Part shown: in pieces, positions 24,899-32,582 of the stretch
Layout of the letters: each line of letters opens with the position of its first letter
Position numbering within the stretch: the first letter of the stretch is position 1
Assembly (NCBI GenBank): GCA_030656435.1
Contig: JAUSOA010000098.1
Coordinates: forward strand, 1 to 43,540
Source of the DNA: Acholeplasmataceae bacterium
GTDB lineage: Bacteria; Bacillota_I; Bacilli_A; Acholeplasmatales; Acholeplasmataceae
DNA length: 43,540 nucleotides
Direction of reading: 5' to 3'
Program-made: the position numbers and the translations under genes
The notes under the pieces: generated by a model
What the model saw: the letters and a program-made list of their open reading frames with translations, nothing else
The model's database searches: none
What the model was told of the DNA's origin: nothing

Positions 24899-24926
24899 TA
24901 AAAAAACACCTACCGAAGTAAGTGTT
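24899..24926 (-). terminator. Terminator of the amino-sugar operon with a UUCG loop
   Basis: The arms aacacctac (24905-24913) and gtaagtgtt (24918-24926) pair with one G-U. On the minus strand the loop reads C-TTCG-G, the extra-stable tetraloop, and a T-run follows. It ends transcription 38 bases after the PIG-L gene. Confidence 0.92.
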
Positions 24927-24963
24927 TCAATGTATAAAAAGGACATTTCATCTCCTAGGAGAC

Positions 24964-25812
24964 CTAAAGCATTTTTTGAATACGGTTTGATACGTCTTGT
25001 TTGAATCTTTCAATATACTCTAAAACATATGTTTTGATATCTAAATTGATATCTGTTACTAGTGGAGTTAAATCCATAGCAAATATTAAAGCAGTAGCTT
25101 TGTCGACTGCATGAGATGTTGAATAGGTTGCATGTGCGACACGTCTACCTGTGGTTGCAAGATCGTAGCGTTTACCACCAATGATTTGTGAATCGAAGAC
25201 TTCTACCAATGCTTGAGCAAGATTTGGATGTCCACTGACATCAAAAATCACCTTTTCATCATCAAGCATCCAATCAAGGTCTCTCCACACTTCACATCCG
25301 TAGACCTTCTTAGGTCTTAGATTTGCTGGAAGCTTACGGATTGCTTTAATGACTTTAGTAGTTACACCAATATGTGTATCATGCTTATCTGCTAAATTGT
25401 GTGTATATAGTATTTCTGGATTCGCAAGCTTGATTAACTCAGCTAATTCATCAATTATTTCCGTATTTTTAGGATCCTTTGTTTCAGCACTTGGATAATC
25501 GAGTAATGCGAGTGCTCCGAATTCTCCGATATATGCAGCCTTCTTTTGTTCAAGTCTTCTGACATTGATCATTTCTTGGTCAGTATAGTTCTTATAAAGA
25601 GAATCTCTTGCACTTCCTGAGCCACTCGTAACAACAACTCCAAAAAACGATTGATCTTCCTTCCCAAAGCATTGAAGTATACCATCATAGGCCATAATTT
25701 CAATATCATCTTGATGTGCTGCAATAGACATATGGGTAGTTTTCTTGATTGCAGTCATTACTTCTGTCTGATCAGGAATAAAGAATTCTGCTGTTTTTTT
25801 GTTTAGTTTCAT
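24964..25812 (-). CDS. PIG-L/LmbE-family N-acetylglucosaminyl deacetylase
   Basis: The 282-residue protein has the PIG-L zinc site AAHQDDIEIMAYDGIL (about 32-47), a variant of the usual AHPDDE, and the third ligand region HNLADKHDTHIGVT (about 139-152). TSGSGSARDSLYKNYT and REL-like repeats between them are typical. The family removes the acetyl group from GlcNAc-containing molecules using Zn2+. No signal peptide is present, so it works in the cytoplasm. It is 13 bases after a ROK-type sugar kinase gene and downstream of NagB. A route GlcNAc or GlcNAc-oligomer to glucosamine to GlcN-6-phosphate is therefore plausible, as in archaeal Dac pathways. AGAGGT precedes the ATG. Confidence 0.85.
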   Translation of the reverse strand: MKLNKKTAEFFIPDQTEVMTAIKKTTHMSIAAHQDDIEIMAYDGILQCFGKEDQSFFGVVVTSGSGSARDSLYKNYTDQEMINVRRLEQKKAAYIGEFGALALLDYPSAETKDPKNTEIIDELAELIKLANPEILYTHNLADKHDTHIGVTTKVIKAIRKLPANLRPKKVYGCEVWRDLDWMLDDEKVIFDVSGHPNLAQALVEVFDSQIIGGKRYDLATTGRRVAHATYSTSHAVDKATALIFAMDLTPLVTDINLDIKTYVLEYIERFKQDVSNRIQKML

Positions 25813-25825
25813 TTTTATACCTCTT

Positions 25826-27232
25826 TTATTTTATAGTAATATCAGGAAGACTTGCAGCAGCGACCGATTGGCCAATGCGTCTACTCTTCTCATCTGGTAA
25901 TGTGATTTCAATCTTTTCTGCTAGCTCAGGAAATTCAGTTTCAAGAACATGCTTAGCATAATTAATAACTCGGACTCCACCCTCACCCGAGGTGACTCTT
26001 CCTAGAACCAATACATGATTTATATCATAAAAATTAGCATAATTAGCTATATTATAGCCCAAATAAATACCAATCGTGTCAAATATTCTTTCTGCTGTTC
26101 TATTTCCATCATATAGTAAATGCTGAACATGCTCAAGCTTTTCCGCTGGTGATAGATTAGAATTAAGAATTAAACCGTTACTATCTGCAAGCTTAATGAC
26201 TGCGTCTTGTGAAAAGTATTTCACACCACATCCATAATCTAATGACCATTCATCAACCATGGCATCTAAATTGTAGTCCGCTGGAACAAATGCGAGTTCG
26301 TTTAACCATCCAGTGATATTTCCCTTAGCATCCACATATCCTGCGGCTTGAGAGGTTCCCATCGCAATCCCTAAAACCTGATTAGATTCTAAGCTCATTG
26401 CACCAGCAAGTGCTGTGACATCACCATCATTAGCAACCTCGATTGGAATATCTCCTAAATCCTTAGCAATCTTAATAAACATATCCTTGACATAGTGATC
26501 AAAATCCTCTTTAGGGACCTTGATGAATAGAGATGCTGCCATGACACGGTTATCAATATAAACGCCTGCAGCACTCACACCAATAGCATCTACACGAGGC
26601 ATTTTAGATGCTGCTGTTTGAATTGAACTTAAAATTCCTTGATAATGATAGTTGGGGTCTGTTTGTAATTTAGGATGCCAGATGACTTCCTCTGAATAGA
26701 TTGGTACTCCATCAACAACAGCGGAGACCTTGCGGTCTGAACCACCTGCATCAAATCCAATTCGATAGCCCTCTAAATGTCTTCCAAGTGGCTTTGATAC
26801 TTCATTAGAATCGAGTATTTGGCTTGTTGAAGTATGCTCAACAACGAATTCCTTTTCATAGATTCTAGTCATGAATTCTCGATCGAATTCACGTAAACCA
26901 CCAATTGAGTAGCATGCTTTAATATAATCAGCGATAGACTTTGGTCCGCCAAAGACTATCTTCCAACCACCTTTAATCCATAGTAAGGACTTAATCAGGC
27001 GTTCAATATAAAAAGCATTCGCTTCAAATTCGTTTTCTGATTCGTTAAAAATATAGGTTTTATATACGGAGAATATCCCTTGGTTTCTCTCAATAGCAAT
27101 TACAACAAATTCGGGATTGTTTGAGTTCATGACAGCCTTTAAGAAATTAGCGTTTGCTAAGGCGATTGGTCTGAAGTTTGGATCCAATTCAGATATGATT
27201 TTTGGTAAAACATTATATTTGAATGCATTCAT
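25826..27232 (-). CDS. ROK-like sugar kinase with an extra N-terminal domain
   Basis: The 468-residue protein is much longer than normal ROK kinases (about 300). Residues 1-165 form an extra domain I do not recognise. From about 170 it has the ATP-binding GFDAGGSDRKVSAVVDG, then VDAIGVSAAGVYIDNRV, the catalytic-type VANDGDVTALAGA (about 262-274), and GIAMGTSQAAGYV. The zinc motif CxCGxxGC is reduced to a single GCG (LDYGCGVKYF). The likely role is phosphorylation of an amino sugar (glucosamine or GlcNAc) between the deacetylase and NagB. A regulatory role is possible because of the changed zinc site. It lies after a 133-base gap from nagB and may have its own promoter. Confidence 0.75.
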   Translation of the reverse strand: MNAFKYNVLPKIISELDPNFRPIALANANFLKAVMNSNNPEFVVIAIERNQGIFSVYKTYIFNESENEFEANAFYIERLIKSLLWIKGGWKIVFGGPKSIADYIKACYSIGGLREFDREFMTRIYEKEFVVEHTSTSQILDSNEVSKPLGRHLEGYRIGFDAGGSDRKVSAVVDGVPIYSEEVIWHPKLQTDPNYHYQGILSSIQTAASKMPRVDAIGVSAAGVYIDNRVMAASLFIKVPKEDFDHYVKDMFIKIAKDLGDIPIEVANDGDVTALAGAMSLESNQVLGIAMGTSQAAGYVDAKGNITGWLNELAFVPADYNLDAMVDEWSLDYGCGVKYFSQDAVIKLADSNGLILNSNLSPAEKLEHVQHLLYDGNRTAERIFDTIGIYLGYNIANYANFYDINHVLVLGRVTSGEGGVRVINYAKHVLETEFPELAEKIEITLPDEKSRRIGQSVAAASLPDITIK

Positions 27233-27350
27233 TTTCTCATAGTCCCCTTTGTTAATATATGGATACGATTACTGTCCATTACTATCTTACTTAAAATGAC
27301 TGATAAATACAACTGCATATCCAAGGAATTCAGGTGTTTTATCACAAACG

Positions 27351-27389
27351 AAAAAAAACTTTCAGTTATATTTTTTTCTGTAGTGAAAG
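27351..27389 (-). terminator. Weak hairpin with T-run at the end of nagB
   Basis: A 6-base stem (ctttca 27359-27364 / tgaaag 27384-27389) with a 19-base loop straddles the nagB stop codon. On the minus strand eight T follow. It may partly end transcription before the kinase gene. Confidence 0.35.
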
Positions 27390-28103
27390 CATACTTGCAG
27401 CTTCTTGATCAAGAAAGAATGTAATATCTCTATGTTCTTGTAAAATCGATGCTGGACAATCGATATGAACAGCACCTTCTAGCATATCACGAACTGCTAA
27501 AGCTTTATTTAACCCTGTTGCTATCAAAACTATTTTTTTTGCATTCATGATGTTTTGAATTCCCATGGTGATGGCGTGTGTTGGCACATCGTCAATTGAG
27601 TCGAAAAATCTAGCATTATCGTGTCTAGTTTTCGCATCCAATTGAATTCGGTGTGTCTGACTTAGAAAACTTGTTCCTGGTTCATTGAAACCGATATGCC
27701 CATTTCTTCCGAGACCAAGTAATTGAATATCTAATTCATATTGATTTAATAAATCATTGTATATTTTGGCATAGTCAGCAGTGCAATCTATTTTCATACT
27801 CGGTAGATAGGTACGCTCTTTATTAATATCTATATAGTGAAAAAAATGCTTATTCATAAAGTATGCATAGCTTTGATGGTTATCTGATGATATCCCTTCA
27901 TACTCATCTAAGTTGAACGTAGTAACATCCTTATATGTTGTCTGATTGCTCTTAAAATCATGAACAAGCGCTTTATATACACCTATCATAGATGAACCTG
28001 TAGCAAGTCCTAAAACTGCTTTAGGTTGATCGTTAACGATTTTAATAATTTCCTTTGCAGCCAAATCGTAAAGCCTATCCTTCTGGTCAATAATGATCTT
28101 CAT
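27366..28103 (-). CDS. nagB: Glucosamine-6-phosphate deaminase
   Basis: The 245-residue protein matches NagB in length and motifs: LGLATGSSMIGVYKALV (about 32-48), FNLDEYEG (about 64-71, catalytic Asp), LLGLGRNGHIGFNEPG (about 129-144, catalytic His), and THAITMGIQNIMNAKKI. It converts GlcN-6-phosphate to fructose-6-phosphate and ammonia, feeding amino sugars to glycolysis. AAGGGAGA precedes ATG. The gene lies between a GH16 lipoprotein and a ROK-type kinase. NagA, its usual partner, is absent from the window; the PIG-L deacetylase encoded further downstream may take that step. Confidence 0.95.
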   Translation of the reverse strand: MKIIIDQKDRLYDLAAKEIIKIVNDQPKAVLGLATGSSMIGVYKALVHDFKSNQTTYKDVTTFNLDEYEGISSDNHQSYAYFMNKHFFHYIDINKERTYLPSMKIDCTADYAKIYNDLLNQYELDIQLLGLGRNGHIGFNEPGTSFLSQTHRIQLDAKTRHDNARFFDSIDDVPTHAITMGIQNIMNAKKIVLIATGLNKALAVRDMLEGAVHIDCPASILQEHRDITFFLDQEAASMLSLQKKI

Positions 28104-28154
28104 ATTGTCTCCCTTAAGTAAAAATATGAGTATAAATACTCACATTTTTTTTGT

Positions 28155-29468
28155 TTAATTATTGGGCATGCGATGACTTAAATTTAAATATAAGTCATCA
28201 AAATAGATGCCGTTACCTGCGGTTCCGATAAGTGAAACTTCAAGTCTTCTTGTTCCAACAGGAAGATCAATTGTCATTTCCTTCATGTAATACTCACCTA
28301 AAACAAAGTTAGGATCATTTTTATCAAATGTTAGTGAGTAGCTTTCAATTCTTGTAGTCTCGAGTGGTCTCGCTTCGATTAATACCATTCCTGCATCATC
28401 AAGATGTTCGAGTTTGACTTTCACCCACAATGTAACCTCAAAGGTTTCATCCATTCCTGTAACAAACTGGTATACTATATCATCCTTAGGGACAAATAAT
28501 GCTTTCGAATTATTGATTCCTTGATTAGAGACAATTTCAACCAAGCTTGTTGCTGTTTTTCGCCATGCATCAGGTGAACCTTCAAAGCCTGGGTTTGATA
28601 TTAAATTATTCAATGGCATTTCTATTGGTGCTGTTGGATAATGACTAGGAAAATTACTTCTTCCACCTGCAGTTTCAATATATGGATTATCGAGGTACGG
28701 TGTATAACGAATCCAATCAACAAACATGTAATCAGTTTCAAAGTCGGGAGTGCCTGCCCATCCATCTGGAAACCAGTGTCCAATCCATAGTCTTCCAGCA
28801 TAATTCGGAATATTATAATCTGACGTGTGAAGTAAAATATCATCAACATAATAATCAATTCTCGCTGGGTTTGTATGCCATTCAAATTTATATGTGTGCC
28901 ACTCTCCATCATTATGAACAATATCGGTGACATGCTGTCTATGGTCTGTATCTGTTAAAGTTACCCAGTTTGTTGTCCAAATCGATCTAAAGCTATTGTT
29001 AACATTCAATTCAATATCAATTTCTTGATTGAGTGATAATTCATGATTATAATAAAACGTCCAAAATGCACTTGTAGCACCAAAGCGAGGTAGAGCCTTC
29101 ATTCTAACCTCAAAACGACCCGGTCCAAACGCTTCATTAGATATTAGAGCTGCGCCAGTCCTTGTGCCTGAATTACTGTTATAGCCTTTATGAGGCCCAG
29201 CATAATAATCTCCATTGGCTTGCAGTACAACAACACCATCATCGGTATAATGAACATTTTGTGCGATTACACCGTTATTGGTTGTTCCCCATTTGGTATT
29301 TGCAATCTCCCAATTATTAATATCAATTCCATTTTCAAAATTATCAAAAAATATATTATCTAAATCTAGGTTATCATCTGGGTTAAATTCATCTGTCTCC
29401 TCACCCTTAGTACATGAAGCAAAAAAGATTGAACCTACCAGTATCATAACGAATACAATTTTTTTCAT
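28155..29468 (-). CDS. Secreted GH16 family endo-glycanase lipoprotein (copy 1)
   Basis: ATG 29468 is the start, with GGAGG 5 bases upstream; the ATG at 29480 lies before that ribosome site. The 437-residue product has a lipobox (IFFASC, Cys near 19). A GH16 beta-jelly-roll (about 35-250) carries the catalytic signature EIDIE (149-153: nucleophile, aspartate and acid/base). A C-terminal carbohydrate-binding-like beta domain (about 290-430, SNPGFEGSPDAWRKTATSLV) follows. GH16 enzymes cut internal beta-1,3 or beta-1,4 linkages in glucans and galactans, and the motif alone does not settle which. It is related to the GH16 protein at 35396-36709. It likely makes oligosaccharides at the cell surface for the ABC importer. 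Confidence 0.9.
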   Translation of the reverse strand: MKKIVFVMILVGSIFFASCTKGEETDEFNPDDNLDLDNIFFDNFENGIDINNWEIANTKWGTTNNGVIAQNVHYTDDGVVVLQANGDYYAGPHKGYNSNSGTRTGAALISNEAFGPGRFEVRMKALPRFGATSAFWTFYYNHELSLNQEIDIELNVNNSFRSIWTTNWVTLTDTDHRQHVTDIVHNDGEWHTYKFEWHTNPARIDYYVDDILLHTSDYNIPNYAGRLWIGHWFPDGWAGTPDFETDYMFVDWIRYTPYLDNPYIETAGGRSNFPSHYPTAPIEMPLNNLISNPGFEGSPDAWRKTATSLVEIVSNQGINNSKALFVPKDDIVYQFVTGMDETFEVTLWVKVKLEHLDDAGMVLIEARPLETTRIESYSLTFDKNDPNFVLGEYYMKEMTIDLPVGTRRLEVSLIGTAGNGIYFDDLYLNLSHRMPNN

Positions 29469-29480
29469 TACTACCTCCAT

Positions 29481-30680
29481 TTAATTCTTGTTGCCATTTC
29501 CTCGTTTTCTATTTTCGATTAACACCTTAAAGGCTTGATCGATTGCAACGCTTCTTGCACCAAAGGAAATTGCTTCATCTCCACATGTTGCATATTTCAA
29601 TTCGATTTCACTCGATTGTTTTCCAAGAAATAATTTCACTTCATCTAAATACTTATCTTTAAATCCTCTAACTCTACCACTAATATAAATATGCTTACAG
29701 TCAAAAACGTTATAAAGGTTGGAAATAAGTATTCCAATATTTTTAGCGCTTTCTATTACAACAGTTTGCACTAATGGATCTTGTTGCTCAAATGCCTCGA
29801 TGACATCACTTGTTCTAAATCCATCCTTTATATTGGTTATTTCTCCAATTGTTTTATAATATGCTATTTGGTTTTTTATTGAGTTCGTGGAGCATATTGA
29901 ATCGTAATAAACAATATTTCCAAAACGATCAAATGTCTTCATCAAGCCAAATTCGCCAGCAAATCCTTGTTCACCTTCAACTATTTTTCCTTTATTAAGG
30001 ATTGCTCCACCAATACCTGTGTCGATATGGACTAAAATAGCATCTTCAATAGAAGAATCAATATAGCCTTGTTCTCTTTCACCCAGCAACCATAAATTAA
30101 TATCATTTTTCAATGAGACGTGTACGTTTAAATGTTTCTTAAAATAATCCTTTAACTTAATATGTTGAGCAGGTTTAAATTTAGGAGACTGAAAGATTTC
30201 TTGAGTAGAACTGTTAATTTTACCAGGTGCAGCGATGCAAACCGAAAGTAAAGCACGTTGGTTTGATTCGTGTTTACTTCTAAGCAAATCAATAGTCTGA
30301 GTAATTTCATTGAGTGTTTTCTCATCAATAAACTCTTGATTGGGTATATCGACTTCATCGATGGTTCCACCCTCTAAATCAGAGAAAACGATTTTGACAT
30401 GAGTTGGTGCAAAGTTAATAACACCCACCATTCCGGCGTTTGGATTAATTTTATAAAGAGTTTTCTTTCTTCCAACATTATTCTTTAGAAGATGTTCTTC
30501 CTCGGTGAAAACAACTAGATGATTCTCAATCATTTCATTCATGATTTTTGTTAATCCCGGCTTACTTAAATGCATTCTTTTGGCCAAATCACTACTTGAC
30601 ATGTGTTTTTCTTTGAGGAGCTGAAGTACCATCTCCACATTTAAATCTCTAGCAACTGTTTGATCACTACCATATTTCAT
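29481..30680 (-). CDS. ROK-family transcriptional repressor (NagC/XylR type)
   Basis: The 399-residue protein has an N-terminal winged helix (about 14-70; MSSSDLAKRMHLSKPGLTKI) and a ROK sugar-sensing domain (about 80-390; VHIDTGIGGAILNKGKIVEG, HIYISGRVRGF). The usual ExGH motif reads GEFGLM here and the CxCGxxGC zinc site is missing (YYDSICSTNSI), so it is a sensor and not a kinase. It sits inside the operon between GH20 and GH16 genes and most likely controls it in response to an amino sugar or oligosaccharide. AAGGAG lies 7-8 bases before ATG. Confidence 0.88.
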   Translation of the reverse strand: MKYGSDQTVARDLNVEMVLQLLKEKHMSSSDLAKRMHLSKPGLTKIMNEMIENHLVVFTEEEHLLKNNVGRKKTLYKINPNAGMVGVINFAPTHVKIVFSDLEGGTIDEVDIPNQEFIDEKTLNEITQTIDLLRSKHESNQRALLSVCIAAPGKINSSTQEIFQSPKFKPAQHIKLKDYFKKHLNVHVSLKNDINLWLLGEREQGYIDSSIEDAILVHIDTGIGGAILNKGKIVEGEQGFAGEFGLMKTFDRFGNIVYYDSICSTNSIKNQIAYYKTIGEITNIKDGFRTSDVIEAFEQQDPLVQTVVIESAKNIGILISNLYNVFDCKHIYISGRVRGFKDKYLDEVKLFLGKQSSEIELKYATCGDEAISFGARSVAIDQAFKVLIENRKRGNGNKN

Positions 30681-30691
30681 AAAATCACTCC

Positions 30692-32557
30692 TTAGTGTAT
30701 TTTAACAATACCCTCTAACTTATTTCTTAAATCAATCATGCGCATTGTAGACAATTTATAGTCACTTTCTTTATTTCGTTCATTCCAAGCAATTTGATAA
30801 TGATTCATCGCTTCATTGAAAAGCGAGAGCATCGCCTTGAACTCATCAATCTTGTGACTATAAAGATCAACTAGTGCTATGCCTAGCTTGCTTGCTACTA
30901 GAAGTATTTTCAGCGAAAATAATATCTCGTGATCGACAATTTGACGGTCAGCCATCTTATAATCTATTTTACGATAATCTGCTAACATTGAAGTAAAGAA
31001 TATTTCATAATTTTTATATTCTTCCAAGCTTAAAAGTCTTCTATCTTTGATTATGAACATTGGGTCACTTAAATTGGTGCCAAAATTGATGTGATCAGTT
31101 TGCTGAATATAGAGTAGTTTAAATAGCTGTGTAGCATTTGCAGCCTTTTCAGTTTCTATTTGATATGAGTTTCCAAGTCTTAACATCATTCTAGACATTT
31201 GCTTACTTGCGTCCATATAAATTTCGCGATCTAAATAATCTAAAACCATTTCATCTTGTTCTGTATCAGCATTCCATGCATATGCAGCACCAATTGCGTA
31301 TGGGAAATAGGATAAAGATAACTGTTGCCATGAACCACCATCACCCCAGTCTGTATTGAGTAGACCAGTAGCCATATATTTTTTTCCAACACGAGCTGCT
31401 CTTTTGATATTTTTTAACATATTGTCATGTATACCTACAATTGAATTCCACATAGATGTCCCTGGGCACACATAATATTCAAAGCCTTTATCTACATATT
31501 TTTGTAGATCTTCTTCCTTGAAATCATTTTCATCATATCCCCACTCTAAAGCGATTATATCTTTAGGTAATAGTTCAAGAATTTCAGAATGATTTTTGAT
31601 TACATCGCCCCACATCATGACTTTATAATTTTTGTCATTCATAGAGTCATATAGTTTTTTAATGAATCTTGCATATACTATTGCTCTTCCATCTTTTTCA
31701 ACCTCATGCTTACTTGCACCGAATCCTAATTCAAAGGGTTCATCTGCGCCAATATTGACAATTTTTTCACTAAAGCCTTGTAGATACTCATCAAATAATG
31801 ATTGAACAAATAGAAAGGAATCATCTAATTTAGGATTGAGTGTTGATGATGGTGAATTCACCATCCATTTATAGGTGAAACCTTCAGGACATTCCGCAAG
31901 ATGATTAAATTCTTTTTGGTTTAGCCAAAATGACATGTGCCCAAAAGAATTTTGATTCGGAATGAGTTTTATATATCTTTCTTTTGCATAGAAATCTATC
32001 TTGATTACATCTTCTTTAGTTAACATATCTGATGGATCATCATAATACGAATCCTTAGATGGATAATAGTAAGAATTGCCTTCAACATTGAATTGTAATT
32101 GATTCATTTTTAAATCACTCATTAAATCAATAATTTTATAAAATGTATCAACCTTATAGACTCTATTTCTACTAATATCAAGCATTAATCCGCGGTGTTT
32201 AAAATCAGGTGAATCATCAATTATAATGCCGTTTAAAACACCGCCAGAATTTTGCTTTAGAATTTGCTTTAATGTACAGATTGCATAATAGCATCCCGTT
32301 TCATTTTGATAGAAAAGATTAATGCTTCGATGATCTATTAAAATCTTATATTGCTCCTCAGCTAATTCGTTATCCTGTGAAAAAACAATAGGAGTTCCAT
32401 GAGCACCAAAGATGTAAGATGGAAAGTCTGTAACTAGTTTTTTTACAGATCGAGTTGTTAACAATTGACTTCCGTTGACCACGAATTGAAAGCTGCCATT
32501 AATCTTTAGTATTTCTTTTGTGTATGTTAAATGTTTTGGTTTCGGGATGATATTCAT
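30692..32557 (-). CDS. Cytoplasmic GH20 beta-N-acetylhexosaminidase
   Basis: The 621-residue protein has the GH20 N-terminal alpha/beta domain (about 1-110) and a catalytic TIM barrel (about 115-430) starting with HRGLMLDISRNRVY. The catalytic Asp-Glu pair is in NIGADEPFELG (about D272-E273); most members read GGDE. VMMWGDVIKNH and IALEWGYDENDF follow. A helical C-terminal region (about 440-620) is extra. No signal peptide is found, so it trims GlcNAc from imported oligosaccharides. GH20 uses the substrate's own acetamido group in catalysis, so it must act before deacetylation. The neighbouring genes for NagB, PIG-L and a ROK kinase would handle the released sugar. Confidence 0.9.
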   Translation of the reverse strand: MNIIPKPKHLTYTKEILKINGSFQFVVNGSQLLTTRSVKKLVTDFPSYIFGAHGTPIVFSQDNELAEEQYKILIDHRSINLFYQNETGCYYAICTLKQILKQNSGGVLNGIIIDDSPDFKHRGLMLDISRNRVYKVDTFYKIIDLMSDLKMNQLQFNVEGNSYYYPSKDSYYDDPSDMLTKEDVIKIDFYAKERYIKLIPNQNSFGHMSFWLNQKEFNHLAECPEGFTYKWMVNSPSSTLNPKLDDSFLFVQSLFDEYLQGFSEKIVNIGADEPFELGFGASKHEVEKDGRAIVYARFIKKLYDSMNDKNYKVMMWGDVIKNHSEILELLPKDIIALEWGYDENDFKEEDLQKYVDKGFEYYVCPGTSMWNSIVGIHDNMLKNIKRAARVGKKYMATGLLNTDWGDGGSWQQLSLSYFPYAIGAAYAWNADTEQDEMVLDYLDREIYMDASKQMSRMMLRLGNSYQIETEKAANATQLFKLLYIQQTDHINFGTNLSDPMFIIKDRRLLSLEEYKNYEIFFTSMLADYRKIDYKMADRQIVDHEILFSLKILLVASKLGIALVDLYSHKIDEFKAMLSLFNEAMNHYQIAWNERNKESDYKLSTMRMIDLRNKLEGIVKIH

Positions 32558-32582
32558 AATTGTACCTGCTTATCTTGTATTT

